64,000 nt of DNA from Otis tarda (lineage: Eukaryota > Chordata > Aves > Otidiformes > Otididae), in contig CM048554.1 of the NCBI GenBank assembly GCA_026413225.1, positions 5,038,001 to 5,102,000 on the forward strand, given 5' to 3'. The notes beneath the pieces are model-generated. The model was not told where the DNA came from, searched no databases, and saw only the letters and a program-made list of their open reading frames with translations. Positions within the stretch are counted from its first letter, which is position 1, and each line of letters starts with the position of its first letter. Positions 25,886 to 39,100 of this stretch are shown in pieces. Position numbers and translations under genes: made by a program.

Positions 25886-28800
25886 CTCACTTTTCATGTG
25901 TCAATTAAAATATAAATTACCTTTTTCAAAAAGCAATCTACAATTCAGAAAAAAAAGTCATTTTTTTCAAAACATAGTCTGCACAAAAACAGTGGTTTGA
26001 GTCATGAAAATAAATAAAAAAATAATCAATGTGGTCATTTTTTAAAATCTTTCCATTAAAGAAACCCTAATTTGGGGTGACTGTAGGACCAACAGTCATT
26101 TACCCAACCAGGATCACACCAAATTTTTTGCGCTGAGAGAAATTTGGCAGATATAATGATAAAGCTTTTGCGGGGCAAATCCCCACCTGGAATAACTGGA
26201 TTTATCTGCACCGCAGAGCTCTGCTGATCTCAACCAGCTGATGGTCCGGCCCTTTGCGGTTCAAACTATTGTTATAACTCAGCCCAGTCGGTTCGTGCCC
26301 CAGCTTGCTCTGGCACCCCATAAACTTACGCATTTCAAAGGAGCCGTGCGCAATGACCCTACCAGGTTGTCTACTGTCTCTGATTTCCCTATGCTAATCC
26401 ACAGCTGTTACTCATCAAAAAAAAAAAAAGTAGAGAAATAAACCCTACTAATAGCAACCTGAAAATCTAACAGGAATTTTTCCTCTGCTTTGCATATTTG
26501 AATGCTGATTTGCTTATCTCCCAGCCAGTGCTAATTATAAAGTTATTAACCTCTCTGTGAACTTCATCCGCATCATAACCTGGTTCCTTTACTGCTCGAG
26601 GAGTGCTTGATTTAAGAGATGGGATATTCAACATTATTACTGGGATACATTGTCCAATACCGTTATCCACAATTTCTCATGAGCTGAAAAATCATATTGA
26701 ATTCAGAAAATTGATAGGTTTGTGTTCTACTGAAACAGCTTAACAGCTACATTTATTTGCAACTCTGCTTATCCAGCTCCCTGTAAATAAGATTAAATGA
26801 GTGAATTGATGCTATTCTGTCAATAGAAAAGCTTGCACACCAATAATTTTGCCTCTTTAAAACCACGTACAACAGGGTCAGTTGGTGGTCCTCTTCTGAC
26901 ACAGGACAGGGAAACCCCTATTTTATACACACAAAGATGTCAAAAAGCAAACACTGCAGATATAACGAATTTGGCAGAAGAACCTCTTAACTGGAGGATG
27001 CATCAGCCAGCAGACAGCTTGTGCCTCTTGGAGAAGGCTCAGGTCTGCACGAGAGCAACCGCTGCTGCTGGCAACGCTTGTTTTATTTTTGGGAGGCGGG
27101 GAAAACAAAACAGCCTTCCTGAAGCACAAATTTTGCTGAAGTTAACAGAAATGCTTCCTGTTGATTTTCTGCGAGCTTTAGATCCATGCCTGTGTTTGGC
27201 AACTGAAATGGTGCTTGTGCACTGGAGATGGAAATACATTCTGTAACTGAGCAGCAGAGTCCTCTGCTACCTGCAGTCAAAAATATTATGGAGAGAAAGC
27301 ACGTGTTCCGAAGGATATAAAATAAAGTTTTGCAATATTTCTTCTTATTATTAGCAATACTTGAAGTAATATGCTCTTGAGCATACCTAAAAAAATCATC
27401 GCTGTTTTGAGTTTGCTCACCTAAAACCACAGAGGGCACAACAGACAAATCCAAGCAATTAAATTACTAATAAATGCTAATCCCCACTGTGGTAGTTGTG
27501 GAGACAAAGCGCTACCACAGACGTTGGGTTTTGTACCTGATGGCTCAGAAAGTCCAAAGATCATGGGGAACTAGGTTCAGGGTTGTGGCTTCTTGTCCTC
27601 ATGTCTCCAACACACACAAGCGCAAAATTATAACACAGCTCAGACGAGTTTTGCCCGTGATGAGAAAATAACTTGGTGTCAGACACCGCAGACTTTTCTA
27701 GGGCTTTGCCAGCGCTACTGATTGGCGTGCAAGTGCTGCTACGACACAAAGCAACGTGAAAGCCAAAAGAATTGCATCCTCACTTGCACAGTCCAACCAC
27801 ATGGATTAACTCCGGTATCTTTAAATATCACAGTATAACCTTCCATACCAGTTCAATTCCATCTTCATACGGTACCTCAAACACTTGGATATCTCACTGC
27901 ATTTCACCAAAGTAGAAAAACTATTCAAGCATAAATCTTCGCACAATTCTGTCCACGATGGAGGTGAGGAAAAAGTGGGATGAAAATCAGCATGCCTCTG
28001 CTTTAATTGCACAGGTACACACCCATCCTTGTTGCTCTCCTGCAGCACGAGGGAAGAAAAATTCAAACTCAGCAGCTAAGAGTTACCATACGTATCATAA
28101 TTACAGGCATCTAAGGTTCAAGAGAGAAATAACACAGATATAAACAACCGATATAGTAGTAAGCATCCTTCCTACTGTAAAACACAATTAGGCAGAGGAG
28201 GAGGATAAGTATCTGCGGAACACAAACATTAGTATTTGGCCACAGGGACATGCAATTAAATAAATCAGTTGCAGGCACGTGAATGCAATGGACAGGGCAA
28301 CAACGGGATCCAGCTCCCAAGACTAATTCTTCATGCTTTCCTGGTCCAACAGTATTAGTTTACTGTAGTTTTTCCAGTTGTTGTAAAGGATATATCCCCC
28401 ATGCAGTAAAATAAAATAATTTTCTACTGATTTAAAGAAATACATTGTAAAAAAAATGAAATGCAACTTGCTAGAAGTAGTACGTCAATGTATTTGAATT
28501 ACAGCTACTGGGCATTACTGGCAAAGGTATTAGCTGACATCACTGACAACCAACAGGAAAGCTTTGCTGGTGTCCCAAATTCCTAAGCGATTTCATAATC
28601 GGAGTACGCTACACCTCTGCTCCTCCTCCCTTCCAGGTCTCCTCTGGAAAACCCCCACAAGTCGCCAAAGTCCGAAGGGCACTCCACGGAGCGGGAAGCA
28701 TCAGGATGGCTGTCCACCTGGGTGCAAATTTGGCATTTAAGTTGGCTATATTATTTAGGTAAAATCTGGCTAAAAAAACCCAAAGGCAATACTCTGACTT

Positions 28801-30299
28801 GTATAAAATGACCCGCACTTCAGGTTCAGACATTCGTTTCAGCTGTTTGAGTACTGCACGCGCCTATTTTGTTGCGTGGGGGTCAAATCACGGTGAAGTT
28901 ATAAGGCTGAGGCTTTGCTGGATGGAATGAAAATGCAAAATTTCCTGTTTATTTTTGTAAATGAATGAACAGAAAGAGCTTCACTGGCTAGTCTGACGCA
29001 TGCTGTACTTCTGCAAACCTTTGAAGAGAACACTGACAATTTGTATTTCAGCTTTTGGGGGAGGTAGGAGAAAAGGGGCAGAGTTAATGATTTCTCCAAA
29101 TCTTTTGCAAAATAGTTTCTTTGTGTTCTTTTTTCCCTCCTCTTAGTTCTAAAAAACTTGCTTTTCAATCCTCCTCTTTCACTTAAGGGGTGTTCCAGAT
29201 TTTTTATTTATTTATTTTTAAACCTGATTTATCAAGAGCTGCTGATTGGCTGCTGAGCCTGGAAGATTAGTAAGGCAATTTGGTAGTGAATTCAGATCTT
29301 TGTCTGGTGTGTGAGCATACGTGTGCATGTAAAGTTTTCCTATATAGGTACATTAGTTTACAATTTTTTAATGACTTCTATATATAACTTCTAAGTCCAC
29401 AACCTTAGCCTGAGGATGCAGGGGGGAAGTCCAGCTTGGTTGTGTCAAAGGCAAACTTTGGGGTTTACAGACAAAAAAAAAAAAAAATAATGTTGGATAC
29501 CAAATGAATTTTGCTATAAACTATAAACCTTAAATTTTGCATTTGACAAAACTAAGTTTTCCAAAGGAATTAGTCTGTAACCTTTTACGCTTTTCTCCTC
29601 TTTAGTTAGGTGCCTTCATATATTAAAAAACTGATAAACAAATTAAAGAGCCAAAAAAGTTCTATGCAGGCAAAGCCTTGATTAGACATTTCAAATTTCC
29701 AAAAATATAGATATAGTGATAAAGCACTGACAAAGTTTCAACGTCTCTTCCATCCACACAGTGCTTTTAGCCAAAATTTTTTACCGGTTTGTCCCAACCT
29801 TACAGAGAATGCATCTGTTTCATCAAATCTGTTGTTCACTGAAGTAACTGTTTTGCTGAAGTTGTGCTAAAGAACACGTTAAGGTTTGAACCTGGAATGG
29901 AAAAATAAACTTTCATTTTCCTAAAATGAGGAGCAGAGTTCTATGAAGAGAACTGCTGCTTGCCTACGAAGCACCCCATTTTCTTCTGAGAGTCAGGTAG
30001 AGCGCTACCCCGGGCTGAAAGACCAGGCTAAATCATCACAGCAGTGGGAGGATGGAAGAAAACTGGTGCCGTGTTTGCAAGATTCTCCAGCTTGACAGAG
30101 GCCAGCAAGTTTCTGCCAGGGATCTCATCTGCAAAGCAGTGTCACAGTGCTCATCCATCCGCTCCCTGGTAGCCATTTCCAGTACAAAAGGACCAGGTGC
30201 TCATCCTACCAAGGGGCTGCGGTGCCTCCCTGATCAGCAGGCAGGACCCAAAGGCACGTGCAACAGAAGGTAAAGAGAAGAAATGGTACAATTTCTCCC

Positions 30300-30320
30300 T
30301 TTTTTTTTTTTTTTTTTTTT
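30300..30320. repeat. T21 homopolymer
   Basis: A T-run following TTTCTCCC, giving a long pyrimidine stretch. The flanks show no element body. Confidence 0.9.
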
Positions 30321-31454
30321 AAGGAAAAGCAGAGCAGAGTAGGAGGACTCCAAAAAGAGGAACAGCAACACTGAAGCCTTCACACCTTGTTTTGTCTTTA
30401 AAAGGAGCCACTCACTGTGGGTGCACTGCCCTCATTTGCCTGCTGACACAAAACTGCATCACTCATCACACAAATGACTACTGAATTTAAATCACTAGCC
30501 AACAACATTTTTCACCTGTCTGTGCTGATCCCAGATATTGTATTGGGATAAGGGCTTTTTAAATTTTTTTTCTGGTTTGTTTGGTTTTTTTTTTCCCAAG
30601 GGTCTTGCCCAAACAGCAGGAACAAGAGGGAAGATCAGCCCTAGAGAAGTACAGGAGCCAAGGCTGGTAGCACACACCATACCTTCTGCTGCATGGAAGT
30701 TATTTAGTGTGTCCTACCACCCTGGACCCTGCTCTTCTTGAATAAAGATTCCATAAAGTCAAGATGTTTAACCCACAGATGTTTAACCGTCAGGAAAGGT
30801 TTGGAAGGAGTGCATTTTGGAATCGGACTTGAGCGGGCAAGTAAAGATGAAGAAACTTCAAATACCAGGAAAGAGTCAGGAAGCGATGGCAGCGTTGAAC
30901 ATGGCTCAGCTTTTATCTTGTTTTAACGAGGACTTTAGGGTCAGTGGAGAATGGATGTATTCCTCAGCCCAAATGTAGGCATCTACAAGCTTTTTATCTC
31001 AATTGCCCCTATAATCACAGCAGAGAATGATACCTTTAAGTCACATTTCACCTCCAAGATAGAGGATTAGAACAAGTCGGATGAACTGTGCCTCAGTATT
31101 GCCTATAAATCCTACTGACGATAAAGAGAGCCCAGAGGACTGTATCAGCTGTGGGTATCTGCACAGAAAATAGCTGAAGAGAGGCAAGTTGAATTCAGTG
31201 ACGTCAAAAAACCAGCACTGTTTGCGCATGCAACAGTTTCTCCCTCGTTGTTTGCATAGCTCAGCCACCAGGTTTCTCCTGCTCCACAAAAAAAAAGACA
31301 CAATAATTCAATACAGCTTTCCAGGTGTACTAAGCAATCCCAGCTCCCCTTCAAACTGCTCCATTCATGGTTCCTCAGCACACCAGTAAGACAGGTCCAT
31401 GGCTATATCATGATATGCCACTTCATATCTGTGGTCCCGTTAAGCCCCTAGTAA

Positions 31455-31564
31455 GTGAGCAACCTGTTCTGGTTGAAGATGTCCGTGCTCCTTGCAGGGG
31501 GGCTGGACTAGATGACTTTTGAAGGTCCCTTCCAACCCTAACCGTTCTATGATTCTATGATTTT
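31455..31564 (+). mobile_element. CR1 LINE 3' tail
   Basis: About 110 bp of CR1 3' end in sense orientation: GTGAGCAACCTG, GGGGGGCTGGACTAGATGAC, GAAGGTCCCTTCCAACCC, then two octamers (TTCTATGATTCTATGA). It is a severely 5'-truncated copy, slightly more diverged than the one at 61491, and has no coding capacity. Confidence 0.93.
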
Positions 31565-32972
31565 AACTGCTCTAACATACCCCAAAAAACCATATCTGCA
31601 TACAAACTCTGGGTCTGTCCTACAGAACAAGGCCTCCTTGACCCAGGATTTGGGTGAGGATCTGGCCCTCACAGTAGTAACGCGCCAAGAGCAAAGGAAC
31701 TTAAAAATGCCGTTGGACATGTCAGAAAAGACTTATTTTTTCCTTTCACTTCGCTGTTAATACCAAAGCAGGGTGTACAATTTAAAAAGTGTCTTCTCAT
31801 TCCTAAAGGGTTTAGGCTGGGAATTTGCCGTGGCCATGGAAACATGAGAAAAAAGGATCTCAAGTGAGATTTCCACTTTCTACCGCTTGCTTTATTGACC
31901 CTTTTCTCAATACATGGGTTTGCTGTCGAATGCGCCCGTGAACAAGGACCTGGGCTTAATCCCACCTGTCAGCCAAGCGCTGCAAACAGCCTCTCGTCAT
32001 TATCCATGCTCCAACTCTACTTCGGAGTCTCACGTGGAGGCAATAAATATTCCTGGATTAACATCCAAGAGAGAAGCGGGTTGAATAGAAGCGAGAACGC
32101 CTTACCCTGAGAATGGGCTGACACAGTCCATGCCTGGGGTGGCTTTGTTATAGCAGTCAGCAGGGCAGTTAGAAGACGAATAATTGAAGAAACAGCTTCT
32201 CTAATATAGTCCACGGGCAGCATGTGGTGCAACTTTCCCTCTGTTTCCCCCTCCCCAACAAGAATTCTTCATATCAAGCTGGTTTGATGTTAAGTGCACA
32301 TATCTAGGAGGCATTTCTCTCCAAAATTTGGATCCAAACACACATCAAAAATAACAGTTCATCCGTCACGGTTGGAAAGCATGTATGACAAGAAAATATT
32401 TGCTTTGCTCTGGTTTTGTGTTTGGTTTGCTGACCGCTTATATCAAAAAGCTAGAGCAGCTTTTTCATCTTGGTGGAGTTTAGAAACATTTATAGGACAG
32501 ATGGTCTAAATTTGTGGGTTTTATAAACTTAATGAGAATGTAAAAAAAAAAAAAAAGCGCATATGGGTGCAATATTTTCTGGGGCTTCTTTGAGCTGGCC
32601 AAAAAGTAGCCCACTGCAGAGCAGAGTAACAATTCGCATTGGGAACTCATTCAAAGGTTTACAGATGACTGAGAAGAGGGACTGCCACAGGCTTTCTTCA
32701 CCTCAGTGGCAGTTTCACTTGCACTGCATGGTATAGCAAAAACATACATTTACTCTTCCCGGCAAGCAACTGTTTCTTTAAACTTTGCCTTTACATAACT
32801 GTTAAATGAGCTGGCTGCAATAGCTCAACAAAAGGCATAAGTAGTGCTCCATCCTCTGTCATGAAGACTTGCTCTTGGGGCTTCTTGCTGGGCCCAATAA
32901 AAGATGTTTAGCCATCAGTTCCTCCAATATAATTGTTGTTTTAGTCCTACACGTAGCTTTCTCTTTCTCCAG
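31565..32972. other. Sequence between a CR1 tail and the candidate exon
   Basis: No repeat or gene recognised. If the exon at 32973 is real, the right part of this stretch is the end of its upstream intron, including the pyrimidine tract and AG at 32957-32972. Confidence 0.5.
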
Positions 32973-33192
32973 ACAACACCATTTAAACAGAACGATACAA
33001 CAATGACAATGCAATCTGGTCTTGAGGTCAGGCCACAGCATGGGGACTTGGGAGGTCCACGTGGAGGCCCTGGCCCTGCTCCTGGCTCTGTTGTAACCTT
33101 CGGACAGTTGCATGGGAGTGAGTCCGAACATGGCCTTTATCCTGAAACGGGCCTCAAAACAGAGCCACCGTGAGCACAGCAGGAAGAGGGAG
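32973..33192 (+). CDS. Candidate protein-coding exon with a stop codon (unidentified host gene)
   Basis: A pyrimidine run ending TTTCTCTTTCTCCAG forms a strong splice acceptor just before base 32973. From the first base, one frame stays open for 66 codons and ends with TGA at 33171-33173; the other two frames close within 11 codons. The peptide has a polar start (TTPFKQNDTTMTMQSGLEV), a Gly/Pro-rich middle (about residues 24-38, GDLGGPRGGPGPAPG) and the acidic end SESEHGLYPETGLKTEPP. LKTE fits the sumoylation consensus (hydrophobic-K-x-E). A donor-like AG/GTGAGT follows at 33193, 19 bases after the stop, close enough that nonsense-mediated decay would not be expected. It looks like the C-terminal coding exon of a spliced gene whose other exons lie elsewhere. 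I do not recognise the family and see no convincing partner exon here. A chance combination of splice-like signals and a GC-richer patch remains possible. Confidence 0.4.
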
Positions 33193-36100
33193 GTGAGTCC
33201 TCTCTCCAGGGAACCACCGAGTAGCCCAGTATCCCATCTCTTTCTCCAGGCACTTCCTTCAAGAGCTAGTGTATGAAAGCCTACCTCAAAGTGAATACAC
33301 CAGTGTATATCGGAGTAAAATCAACCTACAAGGTCAACTGAGAGTCCATTCCCTTACTACAAAGCAATTAATAACAAGCACCATCTCTTTATACCAGTCA
33401 GTCTCTCCATCTAAAAAGTTAATCTTAGCTGAAACACTTGCAAGTCAAAATATAGTAAGTTGAAGATGTTTTCATGAAACAGTAACCTTTGTGTAAGACA
33501 GATAGTAAGAATTTCCTGTTAGGCAAAAATCTTCCTCCATCTGACTTCCCAGTCTGAAAAACCTAAGTTAAAACACCAGCTTCCAGTCCTCTCATATTAA
33601 AAGATATTAAAGATATCAAAAAACATTCAAATATTCATGATGACCAACATGTTAAACATCAAAACAGGCTCCATTAGCTCAAGATCTCAATTTTCACCTT
33701 GACAGCCCTCTTCCAATGAAACACACTAGGAGGTACGACCCTCAAATTATTATCGGTAGAGTATTTCAGAGTTTTGGCATGTAAGCTGCCGTCTTTAGGT
33801 TTCCACATAAACAAAGCATTAGGAAAAAATAGGCAACAATTCACTTAAAATTGTTGTTTAAGCCCTTTTGAAATCTTAGGTGCGCACCACTTTATTTTAC
33901 ATCCTGCTGCTGCTTCCAAAATCTTCTTCAGGATTCTGATTTTTTTTTTTATTTTTTTTTAAATGTGACAGCTCAGACTACAGCCAGGTGTGAAGCTCCT
34001 GACATAGTAACTGTGCAATACTTTGATTATGAAGAAATCTTGCACAAATCCTTTAGCCTCTTAATTTCACCAGGAACTTGGATGAGCAAGGCATGCTTGT
34101 GCTTAGGCCTTGGTTTACCTTAGCTAAATTTCATGCAAGGCAGGACCAAGCCTGTGTCCCCCCCAGCTCTCTACCCACCCCCCAATAACTATAAAGTGCT
34201 CAACAAATGTTCAGGAAATATTTGGACAAACAGCCAAGGACTTCTCAGAACATCAAATGATTATTAAATCTTAAACTGTACTTTCCAAAAATAAATTTTC
34301 TGCTGCTGTTGTTTGTTTGTTTGAAAGGAGGGTAGTAAAATCCACAGATGTGTACAGTCATAAACCTTTAGATGAGACTCAATTTCCTTGATGTCCAACG
34401 ATAAAATCCACTAATAAATGCGTACAGATGCAAAGGCCTATTTGTTGTCCTGTCAAGTCAGGCCATGTGGAACAAAAAACCTAAAAGCAACCAGGAGAGG
34501 AACTAATGATGTAGGCTCGCCTCTGCCAAGATGCACTTACTGCAGTTCCTGTGACATTTAAGGAACATAATGATGGGACATTCCTTTTTAACTTTATTGT
34601 TTTGTCAAAAGCGGGTTTTTACAGCTGAAGATCACGTTCCCAAGATCGTCAATTAGGTTATGCAGATTTACGCACACGCTGTGATCTCTTTTGTGCAGCA
34701 TGACTAGTTTCTTTGCTAACAATCACTCACATTTGATGACAAAGATGAGGCTGGTGTCAGTATCTCCCATATAAAGTGGGATTTTTTTTTTTTATTTTAA
34801 ATGCTTTCCATGAAAAGCTCTTTAGATCTTATGGTGCATCAGGACAGCATTTTTTTTTTTTAATCTTCAGATAATTATTTCTGAATGTGCAAATATAGTT
34901 TTCAAGAGGGGGGGGAATCCCCACTCTCTGGAGTAACCAAACACCAGATTTCCGCAGTATGAAAGCCATTTTAAGGCACTGTGGTGTGCTTCGTGGTTAG
35001 CCCTGCTTCTACTTAATTAGGGACCTAAGTTATAAGTCCACAGCTGCAGGAGAGCAGTAAATAGCTATTGCTGACTTCCTTATTGCCAATCTGTACATCA
35101 TGATTGCAGGGTGAAGAGTAGAGATCTTTTCATAAGCCGCTGCCTTGTGCGGCAACAGTACTTTGATGTCATAAAAATGCTGTTACATATTTTAAAGTCT
35201 TAATTGTGGTCCACTGCGGTGCTGTCGGCTTCCTGGTGAAACGCTAACCCTTTCCGCGATTCCTCGGGTATACGGAACGCTTCTTTTATTTGCAGGTTTC
35301 ATAATTAAGTCTACATGGGCCATATCCTCAGCTTTCGTAATGCAGTCTGTCTTCACTGATTTCAAATCGCCAAGACCTCGTACAGTACATGATATAGATG
35401 CTAGGGAGGGAGAGGAGATGGGGGAAAAGAAAGGAAAAAAAAAAAGAAAAGCCCTGCAGTATGAAGGGTACTTGCCTGCCCCATCTTGTTCTGATTAACA
35501 GCATCCGCTTGCTTACTGTTATGAACACTCCCTCACTAAACACCCCGGCCAGAAACCCCTTAATTCAGTGCCTCCAAGACGGAGTCCCCACACCAGTGTT
35601 CCTAGATAACCCCCAGTCTTTGACTGATCCTTACTTCGATCGCTGGATAAACCCTCCCACGCCAGCACATTCAGGCTTTGTGCAGGAACTCCACAGCCTC
35701 TCTCTCTTCTAGCTGCGTTCTTTCAGATCACCCAAAACTGAATGCCTTCAGCTTTCTTACGTAATTTTTAAAATATCTGATCTTGCTTCTATGGCTGCTA
35801 TTGTCATCTTAAGGATTTTTTTTTTTTCCAACCAGTTCCTCATCTCTTTTTGAGCCTCCCCATGGCAGGCAACTTTTCACTGTTACCCCATAAATGGTGG
35901 AAATTTTGCTGAAAATAGCTCAAATCAAAGCAAGCAAAGCTTGCAAGACCAAAAGACTCGTGTGTCAGACTCATCTGGTGCTGGCAAAAACATTTCAGCA
36001 CACAGTCCAGTCCCAAGTGCTGCCCCTAGCTGAAGGGCCAACTCCTTGGGGGTAGTGGGAGAGGCACCACAGTGCCCACCAGCCCTTCTGAGCTTGTGGG

Positions 36101-39100
36101 GCACTTGGTGTTGTTTACTGGGTCAAGTAACACAGCCACCTGATCCTGAGTGCTGGTCTCCCTGGTTGCAGGATCCAGTCCTATGCTCCGTGCTTTGCAG
36201 GTCATCTACATAACCACAGAAGTTCCTCCTGGCCCTTCAGAGCACACATTCTTCTGGAGATATCAGTAATCAGCAGGTAAGAACCTAGCCTTAGAAGAAA
36301 GCTTCAAGGAGTGGACAGGCCACTGAAAAGCAGAACTTGGATCCAGTCCCAGCTCTGCTATTACTCTGAAAAATACAAAAGACATCTTTTCCCCTTTTCA
36401 CATTTCCACAAAGGTTACAAGATCCATGAAGCTCCTCTCAGAGTGAGGTGTTTGACAGGTGTGGTGGGCAACATGGAGAGGATGGCATTTCTAAGCTCAC
36501 GTTTACTTCATGCGAGTAAATAAAAGCCACCTATTCTCACCTAGGCTGAACAGATTCTGTCCTGGATTCTGCTCCTTCTGCCAACAACTCACTCGGGGTT
36601 CAAAACTAAACATCACCTGCAAACAGATGATGCTGACCTCGCATAGTCTTTCTAGACATCCTTGTAAGAGAAACAAAGAGCAATGCTAGAAACCGCAGAG
36701 GGAGGACTTCAGTTTAAACAGACCGGGTTTGTGCAGTATCCCTGTGAACACCAGCACTTTGGAACTTGTCTTGATGAATGTGTTTGTCTGAAGGCAACAC
36801 AATGGGGACCAATGATGAAACAGTGAGAAATTTATTTCCTCCCCGGCTGGTGACAGCTATTGTTTGCCATCTGCACAGTGTGTCTCATGGAGGCATATTT
36901 TGCAACACGAATGTTGAGTTTGTACAAAAAAAAAAAAGAGCCGTGTCTGACAAAGACAGCTCCCAGAGCAAGAAACAACTGGCTTAAAGGTATAGAAGAG
37001 GACAACAGCTGTCTCCAAGAGAGCTGTAGACTCCAAAAAATGTCTCAGGGAAGAAAAAGATGGTTTCTAGTTTATACAGCTGCATTTACCAAACAAGCAG
37101 GGCATCTGAAATCGGCCTCAGTACCTCAGTCTTTTGGTAAGGGGGTAGGTACATCATCAATACACTAGGAGTGCAAGAGAACAGCTGTCCAGGAAAAAGA
37201 GAAGGAAAGAAAGAGGTTTCTGCTTCGTTGACTGGTTTTTATGTTTGCATATCCGGCATGACTGGATATGCTTGCCCCAAAGCTCTTGCTGGCATCTTAT
37301 TTATTGTTGGCCTATTAGAAGTTCACCAGAGAAAGTATGTTGTATCAAAAAGTGTCACAGGTTTCATGCTTTAAGTAAAAGACTGAATTTTCTCTCATTT
37401 CATTTCTCATTGGTGAAAAAACTAACCCTCTTATGGGAAAGACCAATGATCATAGTTAGAACCAAACCAAAAGATACAAAAGCCAGGACCATCACTGAGG
37501 GCTACACTGCATCTTGTTTTGATGGATCGTGTCAGAGATGGAACTTGAAATAGTTGTAAAAGCGTTACCACGATTCAGATTATAAAATGGTAAGTTAGTC
37601 AAGCCGTCTCCATCCAGAGATGAGAGTAACTGGGGGACAGTTTTTACCATACCCAAAGGCCCATTGAGACAACACTAACACTTGAGCTCCTAAAGCATTA
37701 CTGCACAGTAGTTCAGGCAAAAGTTATCCTGCCAGTGGTGTTTACCATAGACATGAGTGGGTACTTACATACCCACCTACAGGCATGGACTTGTGGATAC
37801 CCCCAAATTACTGACTGACTCAGGAGGTAACATTTCTGGAAATAATGATTCAGTGCCGCAGGGATGACTAGATGAATCTATTCCCTCCCACCAAACCCAA
37901 CAGACACTGGTAACCTCAGGTCTGTGGTATTTCTCTCTTTAGAAGCAGGCAAAAATGTTGGGAGTGTTCAAATATCTTTAAACTGCGTAGCAGATCTTAT
38001 CTGCTGTGCTGCATGCAGCACCCAATGCTGGCAGGCTACCTGGAAATACCATTCCCTTGGACTGAACTTCCAGTATCTAAAGAAATGTCTGTATGGTCAT
38101 CGTCACCCTCCACCCTGCCAAAAAAAAAAAAAAATAAATATCAGTGAGATCTATAGACAGTTCTTCCTTAGCTTAGGTTTTAAAACATTGCAGTAGCTTG
38201 GGTGCTTAAATTAACAGGCTGTGTTAACTTAATCTCTCAAAGTACACTGATTTCTTAAACATATTTATGATGCAAATGCCTTCCTCCAAGTTCTTCCAAC
38301 AAGCTTTGTTTTACCTTACAGAGTACAGGAGCATTTGCAGCCCAAATTCCCATTTGTGACCTAGATTCCTGGCATGTCCACAGCACACTGTCTATTTTTC
38401 AAAGAATGTGAAGCCCTAATATATGCTTTTATGTGCTTACCATGCCAGTTATTCCTAAGGAAATGCAAATTGAAGGCACTAGAAAGATGGGAGAGGGAGA
38501 GGAGAGAAAAGAAAAAAAAAAAAAAAAAAAGCTCAACTCCTTGAAGTAAACATCTCAATCTATTATTTTAGGAAGACCACAGTAACATCTGTCCAGTTCT
38601 AATAAATAAGATTTAGGATAAGAATCTGTAGTTTAGGAAGGGAAAAAAATTGTGGAAGTTACACCTGGGATGAATTCAGTTTAGCAGCCCACTTATCTGT
38701 ACGTATAAGATAAATAATTCCCCTTAAACAGCAGGTTATCAGGCAGAGATCAGCAACACCTGCTCTGTTTGTAAAATAACAATAACAAGCCGAGATGCCA
38801 TTCATTTGCGGTAAGAAGAATGCCAACTTTGCCAAGATTTGTTTTGGCCGCCAGTAAAGTCTATGTCTAATAGGCAAGTGATGCATTTCATGGAAAATAA
38901 CCCACACCTGGATTTGAGTCATACCTTGTCCCCTTGAAAACCTGTCATATCCTCCTACTTAAATGTCTCTGATACAATAAACACACGAGCATAAACAAGG
39001 CCCCCACTCTTTTTGCCCCGTCTCTCTCTTCATTCCAGACAGGAAACATAAAACAGCTAACAGCCCGAGATGCATGAAACCATTTCTAAAGCTACTTTGG

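Larger units (their letters stand above)
18311..31454. other. Unique, A/T-rich sequence, no gene seen
   Basis: Thirteen kilobases with no recognisable repeat except homopolymers and the A-rich tract at 25841. A 137-codon + frame at 26833-27246 has no known domain and no convincing splice sites. Confidence 0.6.
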
